NCBI RefSeq assembly: GCF_043876835.1 | Contig: NZ_JBAWJZ010000009.1 | Span: forward strand, 1 to 64,000 | Reading direction: 5' to 3' | DNA length: 64,000 bases | Source of the DNA: Yeosuana sp043876835 | GTDB lineage: Bacteria; Bacteroidota; Bacteroidia; Flavobacteriales; Flavobacteriaceae | In this document: one piece after another, positions 16,281 through 24,026 of the stretch | How the letters are laid out: every line of letters starts with the position of its first letter | How positions within the stretch are numbered: the first letter of the stretch is position 1 | Translations under genes and position numbers: made by a program | Notes under the pieces: model-generated | Database searches by the model: none | What the model saw: only the letters and a program-made list of their open reading frames with translations | Told to the model about the DNA's origin: nothing

Positions 16281-16410
16281 CGTTTAACGTCCCGCCGGCT
16301 TGCAGCAGGTGGGGATTTTATACCTTTAGTTTGTTTATTCCTAAAGCCAAATATACAAAAAGAAGTTGGAGTTTTCCCTAAAACCCCACTTGCCGCAAAC
16401 CGCTGTTAGC
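16281..16410 (-). repeat. attC-like imperfect hairpin, left end of cassette 1
   Basis: Arms 16296-16314 and 16384-16402 pair over 19 positions with 16 Watson-Crick pairs, one G-T and two mismatches, around a 69-base middle. Read on the minus strand after the gene, it runs GCTAAC (16410-16405), arm, spacer, arm, GTTAAACG. This resembles the R''..R' layout (RYYYAAC...GTTRRRY) of integron attC sites. It starts 12 bases after the stop codon of the cassette gene. Much richer in G+C than its surroundings. Confidence 0.6.
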
Positions 16411-16422
16411 TGCTGCACTTTC

Positions 16423-17145
16423 TTATTCATCTTCCCAAACAACTTCACAAGCGAAAAATTCATCTATTACAATTCTAATAATTTTCTTTCCCATATCGTG
16501 GATAGCAATATATCTGTATCTGTCATCTTGTACATCAACCCAGTCATTAATTGCAAACGGAATATTCTCACCGTCTTGCATTGATAATTGCACTACAAGA
16601 AGGCGTTGTACTGATCGAGAGCCAACTTCCCCAACATTATGTTGAAAATGAACAGAATTAAATAGATTCTTTTCTTCTTCTGACAATGAAGAAAGTAACC
16701 CATACCAAAACTGATTAGGTTTGTCACGAAGCATCAAACTGAATTCAAAAGCGGCATGTCCTTGAGCTAGTTTTAACATGACATTATCAATACGTTCAAA
16801 TTCTGGAGTAAAGACAATTTTTCCGTCCACTTCGGTTGTAGAGTTTTCAATACGTTTTCTAAGACCTGGTAATTTACTAAGAATTTTAGATATTGATGGA
16901 CGTCTAATATTTTCTGGATTTGTCGAACCACATAATAAACACTCTAGAAAGCAAACAAAGTATTGCTCATCACTTGAAAAGCTTTGATTACACTCATAAC
17001 AACATCCCACCACAGGTAGATTTTCAGGATATGGCTTATCAAGAATGCATTTTGATGGAATATGATCTCGAGTATCAGCTGAACCTCCGCAAAATATACA
17101 TCCGCGAATCAGTCGACTATCGGCATAGTTGTTCAGTTGTTCCAT
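16423..17145 (-). CDS. HNH-like zinc-binding protein, cassette gene
   Basis: A 240-residue protein, no signal peptide or membrane segment. Residues 16-60 look like an HNH-type zinc module: CIFCGG (C16, C19), then DHIPSKC (D27, H28), then CCYECN (C49, C52, N53) and SSDEQYF. The rest (residues 60-240) is a mixed alpha/beta domain I do not recognise. HNH proteins of this layout are often annotated as endonucleases, but the small module and unknown tail leave function open; defence or mobile-element roles are possible. It is the only gene of cassette 1, reads toward the left hairpin, and its DNA looks richer in G+C than its neighbours, which fits recent acquisition. Its ATG lies 10 bases from the right hairpin. 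Confidence 0.72.
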   Translation of the reverse strand: MEQLNNYADSRLIRGCIFCGGSADTRDHIPSKCILDKPYPENLPVVGCCYECNQSFSSDEQYFVCFLECLLCGSTNPENIRRPSISKILSKLPGLRKRIENSTTEVDGKIVFTPEFERIDNVMLKLAQGHAAFEFSLMLRDKPNQFWYGLLSSLSEEEKNLFNSVHFQHNVGEVGSRSVQRLLVVQLSMQDGENIPFAINDWVDVQDDRYRYIAIHDMGKKIIRIVIDEFFACEVVWEDE

Positions 17146-17151
17146 AGTGTT

Positions 17152-17214
17152 GCAGCTAATGCTTAGATAAAAAACGTTCCCATGTTTGTTTATCGACAGT
17201 TAAACGAAGTTAGT
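17152..17214 (+). repeat. attC-like hairpin, right end of cassette 1
   Basis: GCTAATG (17155-17161), a hairpin with arms GATAAA (17166-17171) and TTTATC (17189-17194), then CAGTTAAACGAAGTTAGT (17197-17214). The same order (TAATG, GAT..ATC hairpin, CAGTTAAACGAAGTTAGT) is seen at the right end of cassette 2. Confidence 0.6.
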
Positions 17215-17244
17215 AAAAATTTCTTACAAAATTAATGTTTTATG

Positions 17245-19428
17245 TTACAAAACCAAAAGCCCAGAATCTCTTAATTTTAGTATTGGTTTTGAGAACCAAA
17301 ACAATTCAAAATTTTCAAATTTAGTCTCAAAATTTGCTTTTAAATTGCCAAATGATAGAGGTTTATTCCTTGGCGTAACTAATTCTAACATATCTAACAG
17401 CCATAAACCACGCTCTTTTTCTAAAGAAATTTGAAAAGAATCTGTTTCGTCATGAAATGTTATGTTAAGCATTTCCCATGTTTGTCCTTTCTTAGTTCTA
17501 TTTTGAGAATTAACTAAGGGTTTGTTGCCCAACCAAACAATTTTTGCAGTTGGTTTTATATTGAAATCTAAAACTGTTTCTAAACAAGAATAGATGTAAT
17601 CTGGTTTTATTTGGTTTTTTGGAATTTTAAATTCAAACCAATCCTGAAGTGGTAAATCAAACCCAATACCATGCATAAAATTGAATAATGATTTTTTTAA
17701 TCCGTAGCTAAATTGAGTGTGATCGATACCAGTTTGGTCAGTAAAATCAATATCGTTATTAGCAAAGGAAATATTTTTGTAGTTTGGAGATATACCAAAA
17801 TCAGAAGGGTTTAATCCAATAGGGCTATGCGCTGTTAGTGCAAATTGATGCCAAAATCCAGATTGTAACACGCCAACTTCAAAAAGCTGACGCACCATTT
17901 CTAAACTATCAACAGTTTCCTGAACGGTTTGTGTTGGATACCCATACATTAAATAGGCGTGAACCATAATGTTGGCGTCTGTAAAGTTTCTTGTAATTAG
18001 GGCTACTTGTTCTACAGTGACACCTTTATCTATTAAGGCTAATAATCTGTCTGAAGCCACTTCCAATCCGCCAGAAACCGCAATGCAACCCGATGCTTTT
18101 AATAATAAACAAAGGTCTTTAGTGAAGTTTTTTTCAAACCTTATGTTGGTCCACCATGTTACAATAAGCCGACGTTTTATGATTTCTAAAGCCAAAGCTT
18201 TCATTAGCGAAGGTGGAGCAGCTTCATCAACAAAATGAAAACCTGTTTCTCCGGTTTGCGCAATAAGTTGTTCCATTCTGTCAACCAAAATAGTGGCTGC
18301 AATTGGTTCGTAAATTTTGATATAATCTAACGAGATATCACAAAATGTGCATTTTCCCCAATAGCAACCATGTGCCATGGTGAGTTTGTTCCAACGGCCA
18401 TCACTCCACAAACTATGCATTGGGTTTGCAATTTCTATTACTGAAATATATTTATCGAGAAGTAAATCGGAATAATCTGGAGTTCCAATGTCTGCTTGTT
18501 TATAATCTGGTTTTGAGCTATTATTTACAAAAGTAACCTTGCTGTTTTCTAAAAGAAATGTTCTTTTAAATTCTTTTGAAATAGGATTTTGTACATGATT
18601 ATGTAATAATTCAACTGGAAGTTCGCCGTCGTCTAAAGTTATAAAATCGAAAAATTCAAACACGCGGACATCATTTACTGAACGTAATTCGGTATTAGGA
18701 AAGCCGCCGCCCATGGCAATTTTAATATTTGGATAGGCGGTTTTAATATATTGGGCACAACGAAAAGCACTGTATAAATTCCCCGGAAAAGGCACAGAAA
18801 AACAAACTAATTTTGGTTGAATGGTTTTTAGTTTTTTCTCAAGAATTCTTAATGTTATAGAATCAATATGTGTAGGCTCTTCTTTTAAATGTCTGTAAAG
18901 TTCATCAAATGAATTGGCACTTTGTCCTAAACGTTCTGCATAACGGCTAAACCCAAAATTTTTGTCAACACATTCAACAATAAAATCTGATAAATCTTCA
19001 AGATATAAGGTGGCCAAATGCTTAGCTTTGTCATGAATTCCCATGTTGCCAAAAGCCCAATCCAAGTCGTCTAACTGTTCGAAGCGAGATGCCTGTGGTA
19101 AAAAATTATCAGTACAAATTTGTCTGGCAAACGTTGGGTTTTTTCCTTGCAAAAAGGAAATAACAGCATCCAGAGTTTGTAAATAAGTATCCTTTAAGGC
19201 ATAAATTCTTTGAGCATTTTCAGAAATTATTTGATTGCTGTTAAAAGCAAAATCGAAAATATTTTGAAGTTCTTTTTTTGAAAATAACTCTAAAATGACT
19301 TCAATACCCAAATCTATTTGAAAAGCACCAATATTTTTTGTGTTTAAAAAACCTTTTAAATAAGCCGTGGCAGGATAAGGTGTATTAAGTTGCGTAAACG
19401 GCGGTGTGATGAGTAAGAGGTCTTTCAA
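17245..19428 (-). CDS. B12-binding domain radical SAM protein
   Basis: About 727 residues. The N-terminus KDLLLITPPFTQLNTPYP and the segment KLVCFSVPFPGNLYSAFRCA with IKIAMGGGFP look like a cobalamin-binding-like Rossmann domain. The radical SAM core follows with HGCYWGKCTFCD, a cluster motif spaced CX4CX2C instead of the common CX3CX2C. The C-terminal ~200 residues are an uncharacterised extension. The reaction is unknown. I start at the TTG at 19428, which gives MKDLLLITPPF; the longer TTG start at 19452 falls inside TATATTTG (19457-19450, minus strand), a good -7 promoter element, so it would not be in the mRNA. There is no ATG in this part. Confidence 0.85.
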   Translation of the reverse strand: MKDLLLITPPFTQLNTPYPATAYLKGFLNTKNIGAFQIDLGIEVILELFSKKELQNIFDFAFNSNQIISENAQRIYALKDTYLQTLDAVISFLQGKNPTFARQICTDNFLPQASRFEQLDDLDWAFGNMGIHDKAKHLATLYLEDLSDFIVECVDKNFGFSRYAERLGQSANSFDELYRHLKEEPTHIDSITLRILEKKLKTIQPKLVCFSVPFPGNLYSAFRCAQYIKTAYPNIKIAMGGGFPNTELRSVNDVRVFEFFDFITLDDGELPVELLHNHVQNPISKEFKRTFLLENSKVTFVNNSSKPDYKQADIGTPDYSDLLLDKYISVIEIANPMHSLWSDGRWNKLTMAHGCYWGKCTFCDISLDYIKIYEPIAATILVDRMEQLIAQTGETGFHFVDEAAPPSLMKALALEIIKRRLIVTWWTNIRFEKNFTKDLCLLLKASGCIAVSGGLEVASDRLLALIDKGVTVEQVALITRNFTDANIMVHAYLMYGYPTQTVQETVDSLEMVRQLFEVGVLQSGFWHQFALTAHSPIGLNPSDFGISPNYKNISFANNDIDFTDQTGIDHTQFSYGLKKSLFNFMHGIGFDLPLQDWFEFKIPKNQIKPDYIYSCLETVLDFNIKPTAKIVWLGNKPLVNSQNRTKKGQTWEMLNITFHDETDSFQISLEKERGLWLLDMLELVTPRNKPLSFGNLKANFETKFENFELFWFSKPILKLRDSGLLVL

Positions 19429-19449
19429 AAGATAATTTTTAAAATAAAA

Positions 19450-19457
19450 CAAATATA
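19450..19457 (-). promoter_or_regulatory. Candidate -7 element of the radical SAM gene
   Basis: On the minus strand this reads TATATTTG, a perfect TAnnTTTG. Transcription from it would start near 19444, leaving about 16 bases before the TTG at 19428. No convincing -33 element was found. Confidence 0.5.
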
Positions 19458-19553
19458 ACTGAAAAGTATGACTGCTTTAAGTAATCATTCATTTTTGAAA
19501 CTAAGCATAACCCCAAACATCAATACTTTATGATTATAGAAAATGTGCTTCTT

Positions 19554-20192
19554 TTAATCTTTAATATAACTGCTTAATAATGCTTGTTTTTTAGGAGGTA
19601 AAGCCAAACTTTTTGCTGCTATTTTTAATAAGTTTTGATCTTTGTTTTTTGCATGTACCAAATGAAACAATTGACTTACAGTTAAACTTTCTTCTGGTCG
19701 TTTCACTAAAACAAACTCATCATTAACACGTACGTAGCCTTCTTCAAGAATACTTAAATAGGTCCCTCCAAAGCCATGTTCTATAAATTGTTTGAGAACC
19801 GTTTGGGTGCCAAACTTATATCCTAATTTGTAGCATGGTTCTCTGTATTGCGATACTTGCACCAATGCTTCTCCAACTTTGTAAATATCACCTAAAAGTA
19901 CTTGTGTTTCATCAAAACCAGATACGGTTAAGTTCTCACCAAACATGCCCCAACTCCAATCTAAATGTGGGTATAGGTTTTTCCAATAAGGATATTGTTC
20001 AGACGAAAACATATAGCATGCTTTATAAAAACCACCATGATGCACACGGTCTGTTACTTCATCATTTTTTACATCGGTTTTGCCTAAGTAAATAGGTTTA
20101 TTGGTTGGTGTTTTATAAATGCCAGTGGTTTCTTCTTTTCCGTTCCATATAATTGTAGTTGGTTTGGCGATATTTGTGGAGATTATTTTCAT
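19554..20192 (-). CDS. MOSC domain protein, YiiM-like
   Basis: A 212-residue cytosolic protein. The MOSC core shows DRVHHGGFYKACYMF, GMFGENLTVSGF and the conserved cysteine in YREPCYKLGYKFG (near residue 121). The C-terminal ~50 residues are a three-helix extension (SLTVSQLFHLVH) as in YiiM. YiiM-type proteins use the molybdenum cofactor to reduce N-hydroxylated purines and protect against base analogues such as 6-N-hydroxylaminopurine. It follows the GNAT gene on the same strand by 28 bases, so it may be in the BKACE-GNAT transcript. Confidence 0.92.
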   Translation of the reverse strand: MKIISTNIAKPTTIIWNGKEETTGIYKTPTNKPIYLGKTDVKNDEVTDRVHHGGFYKACYMFSSEQYPYWKNLYPHLDWSWGMFGENLTVSGFDETQVLLGDIYKVGEALVQVSQYREPCYKLGYKFGTQTVLKQFIEHGFGGTYLSILEEGYVRVNDEFVLVKRPEESLTVSQLFHLVHAKNKDQNLLKIAAKSLALPPKKQALLSSYIKD

Positions 20193-20220
20193 AGTTTATT
20201 AGGCAACTTGTTATGATTGC

Positions 20221-20865
20221 TTATCTGTATTTTTTTATTGGAAAGTTCCAGTAATATTTTTTGAATAATGCTATACTTATAAAAAGACTAAGATGCTTTG
20301 AATTTAATTTGCTTTTGAATTTTATGGATGACTTGTTAAAATATTGAGTAATACTATACTTAACTGTTCTTCCTTGTTTATCTAGTAATTTATAGCTTTG
20401 GTAACGTAAATAGGGAGCCAGGTTTTTACCTCTATATGAATGAAACGTCCACATATTTAAAAGATATGCTTCGTTGTCTTTTAATTTAAATGTTCTATTG
20501 TAATAAACAAAATCATGTAGTTCAATAAAGGTATATGCAGCAATATTTCCATTGTGTTCTAAGCCTATGCATAATTGTCCTTTTTTTAAACCTTCAATCA
20601 TTTCATTTACAGTAGCACCGGATTCATTTTCGGTAATTGATTTGAATTCTTCTACATTTAAAAATCTGACAGAATATTCTAAAGGATTTCCTTTAATTTT
20701 TGGTTCTTTGCATTCATCAACCTCTTCTTGTACCCAATAATAAGGGTTAATATCTAATCCTATATTAGCTAGCCTATTTCTTAAGCCAAACAAAAATAAA
20801 CCGTGACTAATAATGTTCCAATACCTCTTTAAAGGTGAGATGTCTTCAGTGTTTTTTGTAATCAT
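20221..20865 (-). CDS. GNAT-like acetyltransferase next to the BKACE gene
   Basis: A 214-residue protein. The middle part fits a GNAT fold: GQLCIGLEHNGNIAAYTFIELHD as the beta-hairpin pair split over residues 97-119, then NEAYLLNMWTFHSYRGKNLAPYLRY, where the YRGKNLAPYL segment resembles the acetyl-CoA-binding motif A (R/Q-x-x-G-x-G/A). The N-terminal ~70 residues and basic C-terminus are unusual for the family. The acceptor substrate is unknown. The start lies 9 bases after the stop of the BKACE gene, so the two are almost certainly co-transcribed and might act on related amino or keto acids. Confidence 0.7.
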   Translation of the reverse strand: MITKNTEDISPLKRYWNIISHGLFLFGLRNRLANIGLDINPYYWVQEEVDECKEPKIKGNPLEYSVRFLNVEEFKSITENESGATVNEMIEGLKKGQLCIGLEHNGNIAAYTFIELHDFVYYNRTFKLKDNEAYLLNMWTFHSYRGKNLAPYLRYQSYKLLDKQGRTVKYSITQYFNKSSIKFKSKLNSKHLSLFISIALFKKYYWNFPIKKYR

Positions 20866-20874
20866 AAAAAAGAA

Positions 20875-21741
20875 TTAAATTTTTCGACCATAGTTACCAT
20901 TGCCAGGTTCTAAATCCATTTTCATTCTAAATTCCTTAGGTTTCATAATATTTCTTCCGTTTGCATGGGCTATTGTATGGATTCTTTTTATTAAATCTGT
21001 ATTATGGGCTAATTTTGTTCTAGATGTGTCATACCATATGTTGTCTTCTATCCCAACCCTTACGCCACCACCAACAGCAATTGAGAGTGAATTCATTTTA
21101 AGTTGGTCATTTCCAATTCCGGCTAAACTCCACAGTGAATTTTCAGGTAAATCATTAATCATAACCCCTGTATGTAACAAATTAGCTTGAGAACAGGCTA
21201 TATTTCCAAACAAAAGGTTAAAATAGTAAGGAGGTTTTAATAACTCTTTTTTTATTAGATATTTTGCGTAATTAATCATGCCAATATCAAAAGCCTCAAG
21301 TTCTGGAACAATTCCTTTAGATTTCATCATGCCAGCTAATTTTGCAATCATACTCGGAGCATTCATGCTAGCCGTTTTGTTGAAATTCAAGGAGCTTAAG
21401 GTAAGACTTCCCATATCTGGTTTTAAATTTCCTTCTAATAATAAAGGGGCACTTCGTTTTTCAAATTCACTAAAATCCCTGCCGCTTAAAGAAACACATA
21501 GTACTAATTCTGGAGCATATTTTCTAATGCCTTCAATTATCTGTCCGTATATTTCTTTATGGTAAGTTGGTACTTGAGATATTGGATCTCTGGCATGCAG
21601 ATGAACCATAGTAATTCCAATCTCATGGGCTTTATGTACATCTTCAACAATTTCAGATACACTAATAGGAACATGTGGGGTCATTTCTTTAGTAGGAATC
21701 ATTCCTGTAGGTGTAAAGTTTATGATTAAATTATCATCCAT
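20875..21741 (-). CDS. BKACE family beta-keto acid cleavage enzyme (DUF849)
   Basis: A 288-residue TIM-barrel protein. The metal site HLHAR (in TMVHLHARDP, near residues 47-52) and the segments NFTPTGMIPTKE, VCVSLSGRDFSEF, PELEAFDIGMINYAK and GGGVRVGIEDNIWYD are the landmarks of the family. Characterised members such as 3-keto-5-aminohexanoate cleavage enzyme condense a beta-keto acid with acetyl-CoA to give acetoacetate and a CoA ester. Family members differ in substrate, which cannot be read from this sequence. No lysine fermentation genes are nearby; the co-directional GNAT gene is the only obvious partner. Confidence 0.9.
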   Translation of the reverse strand: MDDNLIINFTPTGMIPTKEMTPHVPISVSEIVEDVHKAHEIGITMVHLHARDPISQVPTYHKEIYGQIIEGIRKYAPELVLCVSLSGRDFSEFEKRSAPLLLEGNLKPDMGSLTLSSLNFNKTASMNAPSMIAKLAGMMKSKGIVPELEAFDIGMINYAKYLIKKELLKPPYYFNLLFGNIACSQANLLHTGVMINDLPENSLWSLAGIGNDQLKMNSLSIAVGGGVRVGIEDNIWYDTSRTKLAHNTDLIKRIHTIAHANGRNIMKPKEFRMKMDLEPGNGNYGRKI

Positions 21742-21854
21742 GGTAAAGTATTTTTGAGTTGTTTTAAAATTAGAACAATTTTTTTATTCCAATTTATTTA
21801 TTTGACTAACGGTACAATATATTCTAGAAAGTGTCAAACAATAAGTTTTTTAAA

Positions 21855-21884
21855 ATAAAAAGACCTTCTAAAAAGAAGGTCCTA
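21855..21884 (-). terminator. Intrinsic terminator of htpG
   Basis: GACCTTCT (21862-21869) and AGAAGGTC (21874-21881) pair around four A; on the minus strand the hairpin is followed by TTTTTATTTT. Ends the htpG transcript and separates it from the BKACE operon. Confidence 0.85.
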
Positions 21885-21937
21885 AAAAATATTTGTAAGT
21901 AGATAGTGTGTTAAGGTTAACACCCCGAATTCTTATT

Positions 21938-23848
21938 TTACTTAATCATTTCGTAGCTACGTTTGATGAAATTGGTAAGTTCTTCACCTTTTAACAAGCC
22001 TTGAGATAGGCGTGCTAAATCTAAACTTTGGTTTATTAATCGTTCTTGTTTCTTTTTTGTTTTGGTTTCAAGAATTTCATTAACCAATTCAGAATTTGTA
22101 TTAACTACCAAGTTGTACATTTCTGGGAAATTACCCATCCCAAACATGCCACCACCGCCTGTTGCTTGCATTTCTTTCATTCTACGCATAAACTCTGGTT
22201 GTGTAATCATAAACGGAGAAGCGTCACTATCCATAGGTTCTAATTGAACCATAAATTTTTCAGAGGGGATAATTTCTTTAAGTACAGTTTCTAACTCTGC
22301 CTTTTGCTCATCAGTTAATTTTGAAATTTTGGTGTCATCTTTTTTGATTAAATTATCAACATGATCAGCATCAACACGAGAAAAAGTAATGTTTTCTTTT
22401 GTGCTTTCTAGTTTTTGCATTAAATGTGAAACAATTGGAGAATCTAAAAGCAATACTTCATAACCTTTAGCTTTAGCAGAATCAATATAACTATGCTGTG
22501 CATCTTTATCTGAAGCATAAAGAATTACCAACTTACCATCTTTATCTGTTTGATTTGCCTTTATTTTATTGAATAATTCATCATAAGTATAATATGCACC
22601 GTCAACTGTTGGATATAAAGCGAAATCACCCGATTTTTCAAAGAATTTTTCTTCAGATAGCATTCCATATTCAATCACGATTTTAATATCGTTCCATTTC
22701 GCTTCAAAATCATCACGATTATTATTGAAAAGGGATTTTAATTTATCGGCTACTTTACGAGTAATATACGATGAAATCTTTTTAACAGCGCCATCGGCTT
22801 GTAAGTAAGAACGAGACACGTTTAACGGAATATCTGGAGAATCAATAACACCGCGAAGCATGGTTAAAAATTCTGGAACAATACCTTCTACATTATCGGT
22901 AACATAAACTTGATTTTGATATAATTGGATTTTATCCTTTTGAATGTTCATATCCTGACCTAATTTAGGGAAATATAAAATTCCAGTAAGGTTGAACGGA
23001 TAATCTACATTTAAGTGAATATTGAATAAAGGCTCTTCAAATTGCATAGGATACAATTCGTGATAGAACGCTTTATAATCCTCATCTTTTAAATCTGTTG
23101 GTTGTTTAGTCCAAGCTGGATTTGGATTGTTGATGATGTTATCAACTGTTATTTTTTTATGAGGTTCTGTAGTTTCTTTACCGTCTTTATCCTTTGTGGT
23201 TTTTGGGGTAAAGTCTGGATCGTTTATTTCCTTAGTTCCAAACTTAATTGGAATAGGCATGAACTTGTTATATTTTAAAAGAAGCCCTCTAATTTTAGAT
23301 TCTTCTAAAAACTCGGTAGAGTCTTCAGCAATATGAAGAATAATCTCAGTTCCTCTGTCTGTTTTATCATGAGCTTCTAGAGAAAATTCTGGACTTCCGT
23401 CGCAAGTCCAATGGGCAGCAGGCGCATCTGTAAAAGATTTTGTAATGATTTCTACTTTTTCAGCTACCATAAAAGCCGAATAAAAACCAAGACCAAAATG
23501 GCCTATAATGCCAGAATCTTTAGCCGAATCTTTATACTTGTCTAAAAATTCTTCAGCACCTGAAAATGCAATTTGATTGATGTATTTTTCAACTTCTTCG
23601 GCTGTCATACCCAAACCTTGGTCAATGATATGAAGCTTTTTCCCTTTCTTATCTACTTTAACTTCAATTTGAGGATTGCCATATTCAACTTTGGCATCAC
23701 CAACACTGGATAAGTGTTTTAATTTTAAAGTAGCATCAGTTGCATTACTAATTAATTCACGTAAAAAAATCTCGTGGTCACTATACAGGAACTTTTTAAT
23801 AAGTGGAAAAATATTTTCAACCGATACATTAATATTTCCTTTTGTCAT
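21938..23848 (-). CDS. htpG: HtpG, Hsp90-type chaperone
   Basis: A 636-residue ATP-dependent chaperone. The GHKL ATPase domain has LIKKFLYSDHEIFLREL, SNATDA, DQGLGM, GHFGLGFYSAFMVA and the conserved DRGTEIILHI. The middle domain includes YFPKLGQDMN and FLTMLRGVIDSPDIPLNVSR (with the conserved arginine), and a dimerisation domain closes the protein. Length is typical of bacterial HtpG; there is no eukaryotic MEEVD end. It helps client proteins fold in the cytosol under stress. The gene is monocistronic, bounded by a terminator downstream. Confidence 0.98.
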   Translation of the reverse strand: MTKGNINVSVENIFPLIKKFLYSDHEIFLRELISNATDATLKLKHLSSVGDAKVEYGNPQIEVKVDKKGKKLHIIDQGLGMTAEEVEKYINQIAFSGAEEFLDKYKDSAKDSGIIGHFGLGFYSAFMVAEKVEIITKSFTDAPAAHWTCDGSPEFSLEAHDKTDRGTEIILHIAEDSTEFLEESKIRGLLLKYNKFMPIPIKFGTKEINDPDFTPKTTKDKDGKETTEPHKKITVDNIINNPNPAWTKQPTDLKDEDYKAFYHELYPMQFEEPLFNIHLNVDYPFNLTGILYFPKLGQDMNIQKDKIQLYQNQVYVTDNVEGIVPEFLTMLRGVIDSPDIPLNVSRSYLQADGAVKKISSYITRKVADKLKSLFNNNRDDFEAKWNDIKIVIEYGMLSEEKFFEKSGDFALYPTVDGAYYTYDELFNKIKANQTDKDGKLVILYASDKDAQHSYIDSAKAKGYEVLLLDSPIVSHLMQKLESTKENITFSRVDADHVDNLIKKDDTKISKLTDEQKAELETVLKEIIPSEKFMVQLEPMDSDASPFMITQPEFMRRMKEMQATGGGGMFGMGNFPEMYNLVVNTNSELVNEILETKTKKKQERLINQSLDLARLSQGLLKGEELTNFIKRSYEMIK

Positions 23849-23991
23849 GTTATATATGTTTTAGTTATGTTTATTAATATGATTGATTTATAGACAAAAA
23901 AAGTACCAAGAGTCAAAAGGTGACAAACTGACACAGTTTAAAACAATATTAAATAGTTAAATGGTATTTCAATCATTGCATTTTAAAGTTT

Positions 23992-23999
23992 TAATTTTG
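23992..23999 (+). promoter_or_regulatory. Candidate -7 element of the FabH-like gene
   Basis: TAATTTTG matches TAnnTTTG, 27 bases before the ATG at 24027. No clear -33 element at the proper distance. Confidence 0.45.
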
Positions 24000-24026
24000 T
24001 AATTTGTAAAATCAATTAAACTAATT

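Larger units (their letters stand above)
16272..17214. mobile_element. Candidate single-gene cassette 1 with attC-like hairpin ends
   Basis: About 940 bp between two core genes, holding one accessory gene (minus strand). Both ends carry a hairpin-forming segment whose outer edge is the same sequence in inverted orientation: TCGTTTAAC at 16280-16288 and GTTAAACGA at 17199-17207. The right edge CAGTTAAACGAAGTTAGT (17197-17214) recurs exactly at the right edge of cassette 2 (41789-41806), and the left edges are alike too (GAAAAGTGTCGTTTAAC versus GAAAAAGTTTCGTTTAAC). No transposase or integrase is encoded, so the element would have to be moved in trans. The boundaries are inferred from these matches only; no empty site was compared. 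Confidence 0.55.

Noticed and set aside
16272..17227. Classical integron cassette
   Set aside because: No integron integrase gene or attI is visible, and the two ends face opposite directions, unlike cassettes in an integron array. I keep the more general term cassette with attC-like ends.
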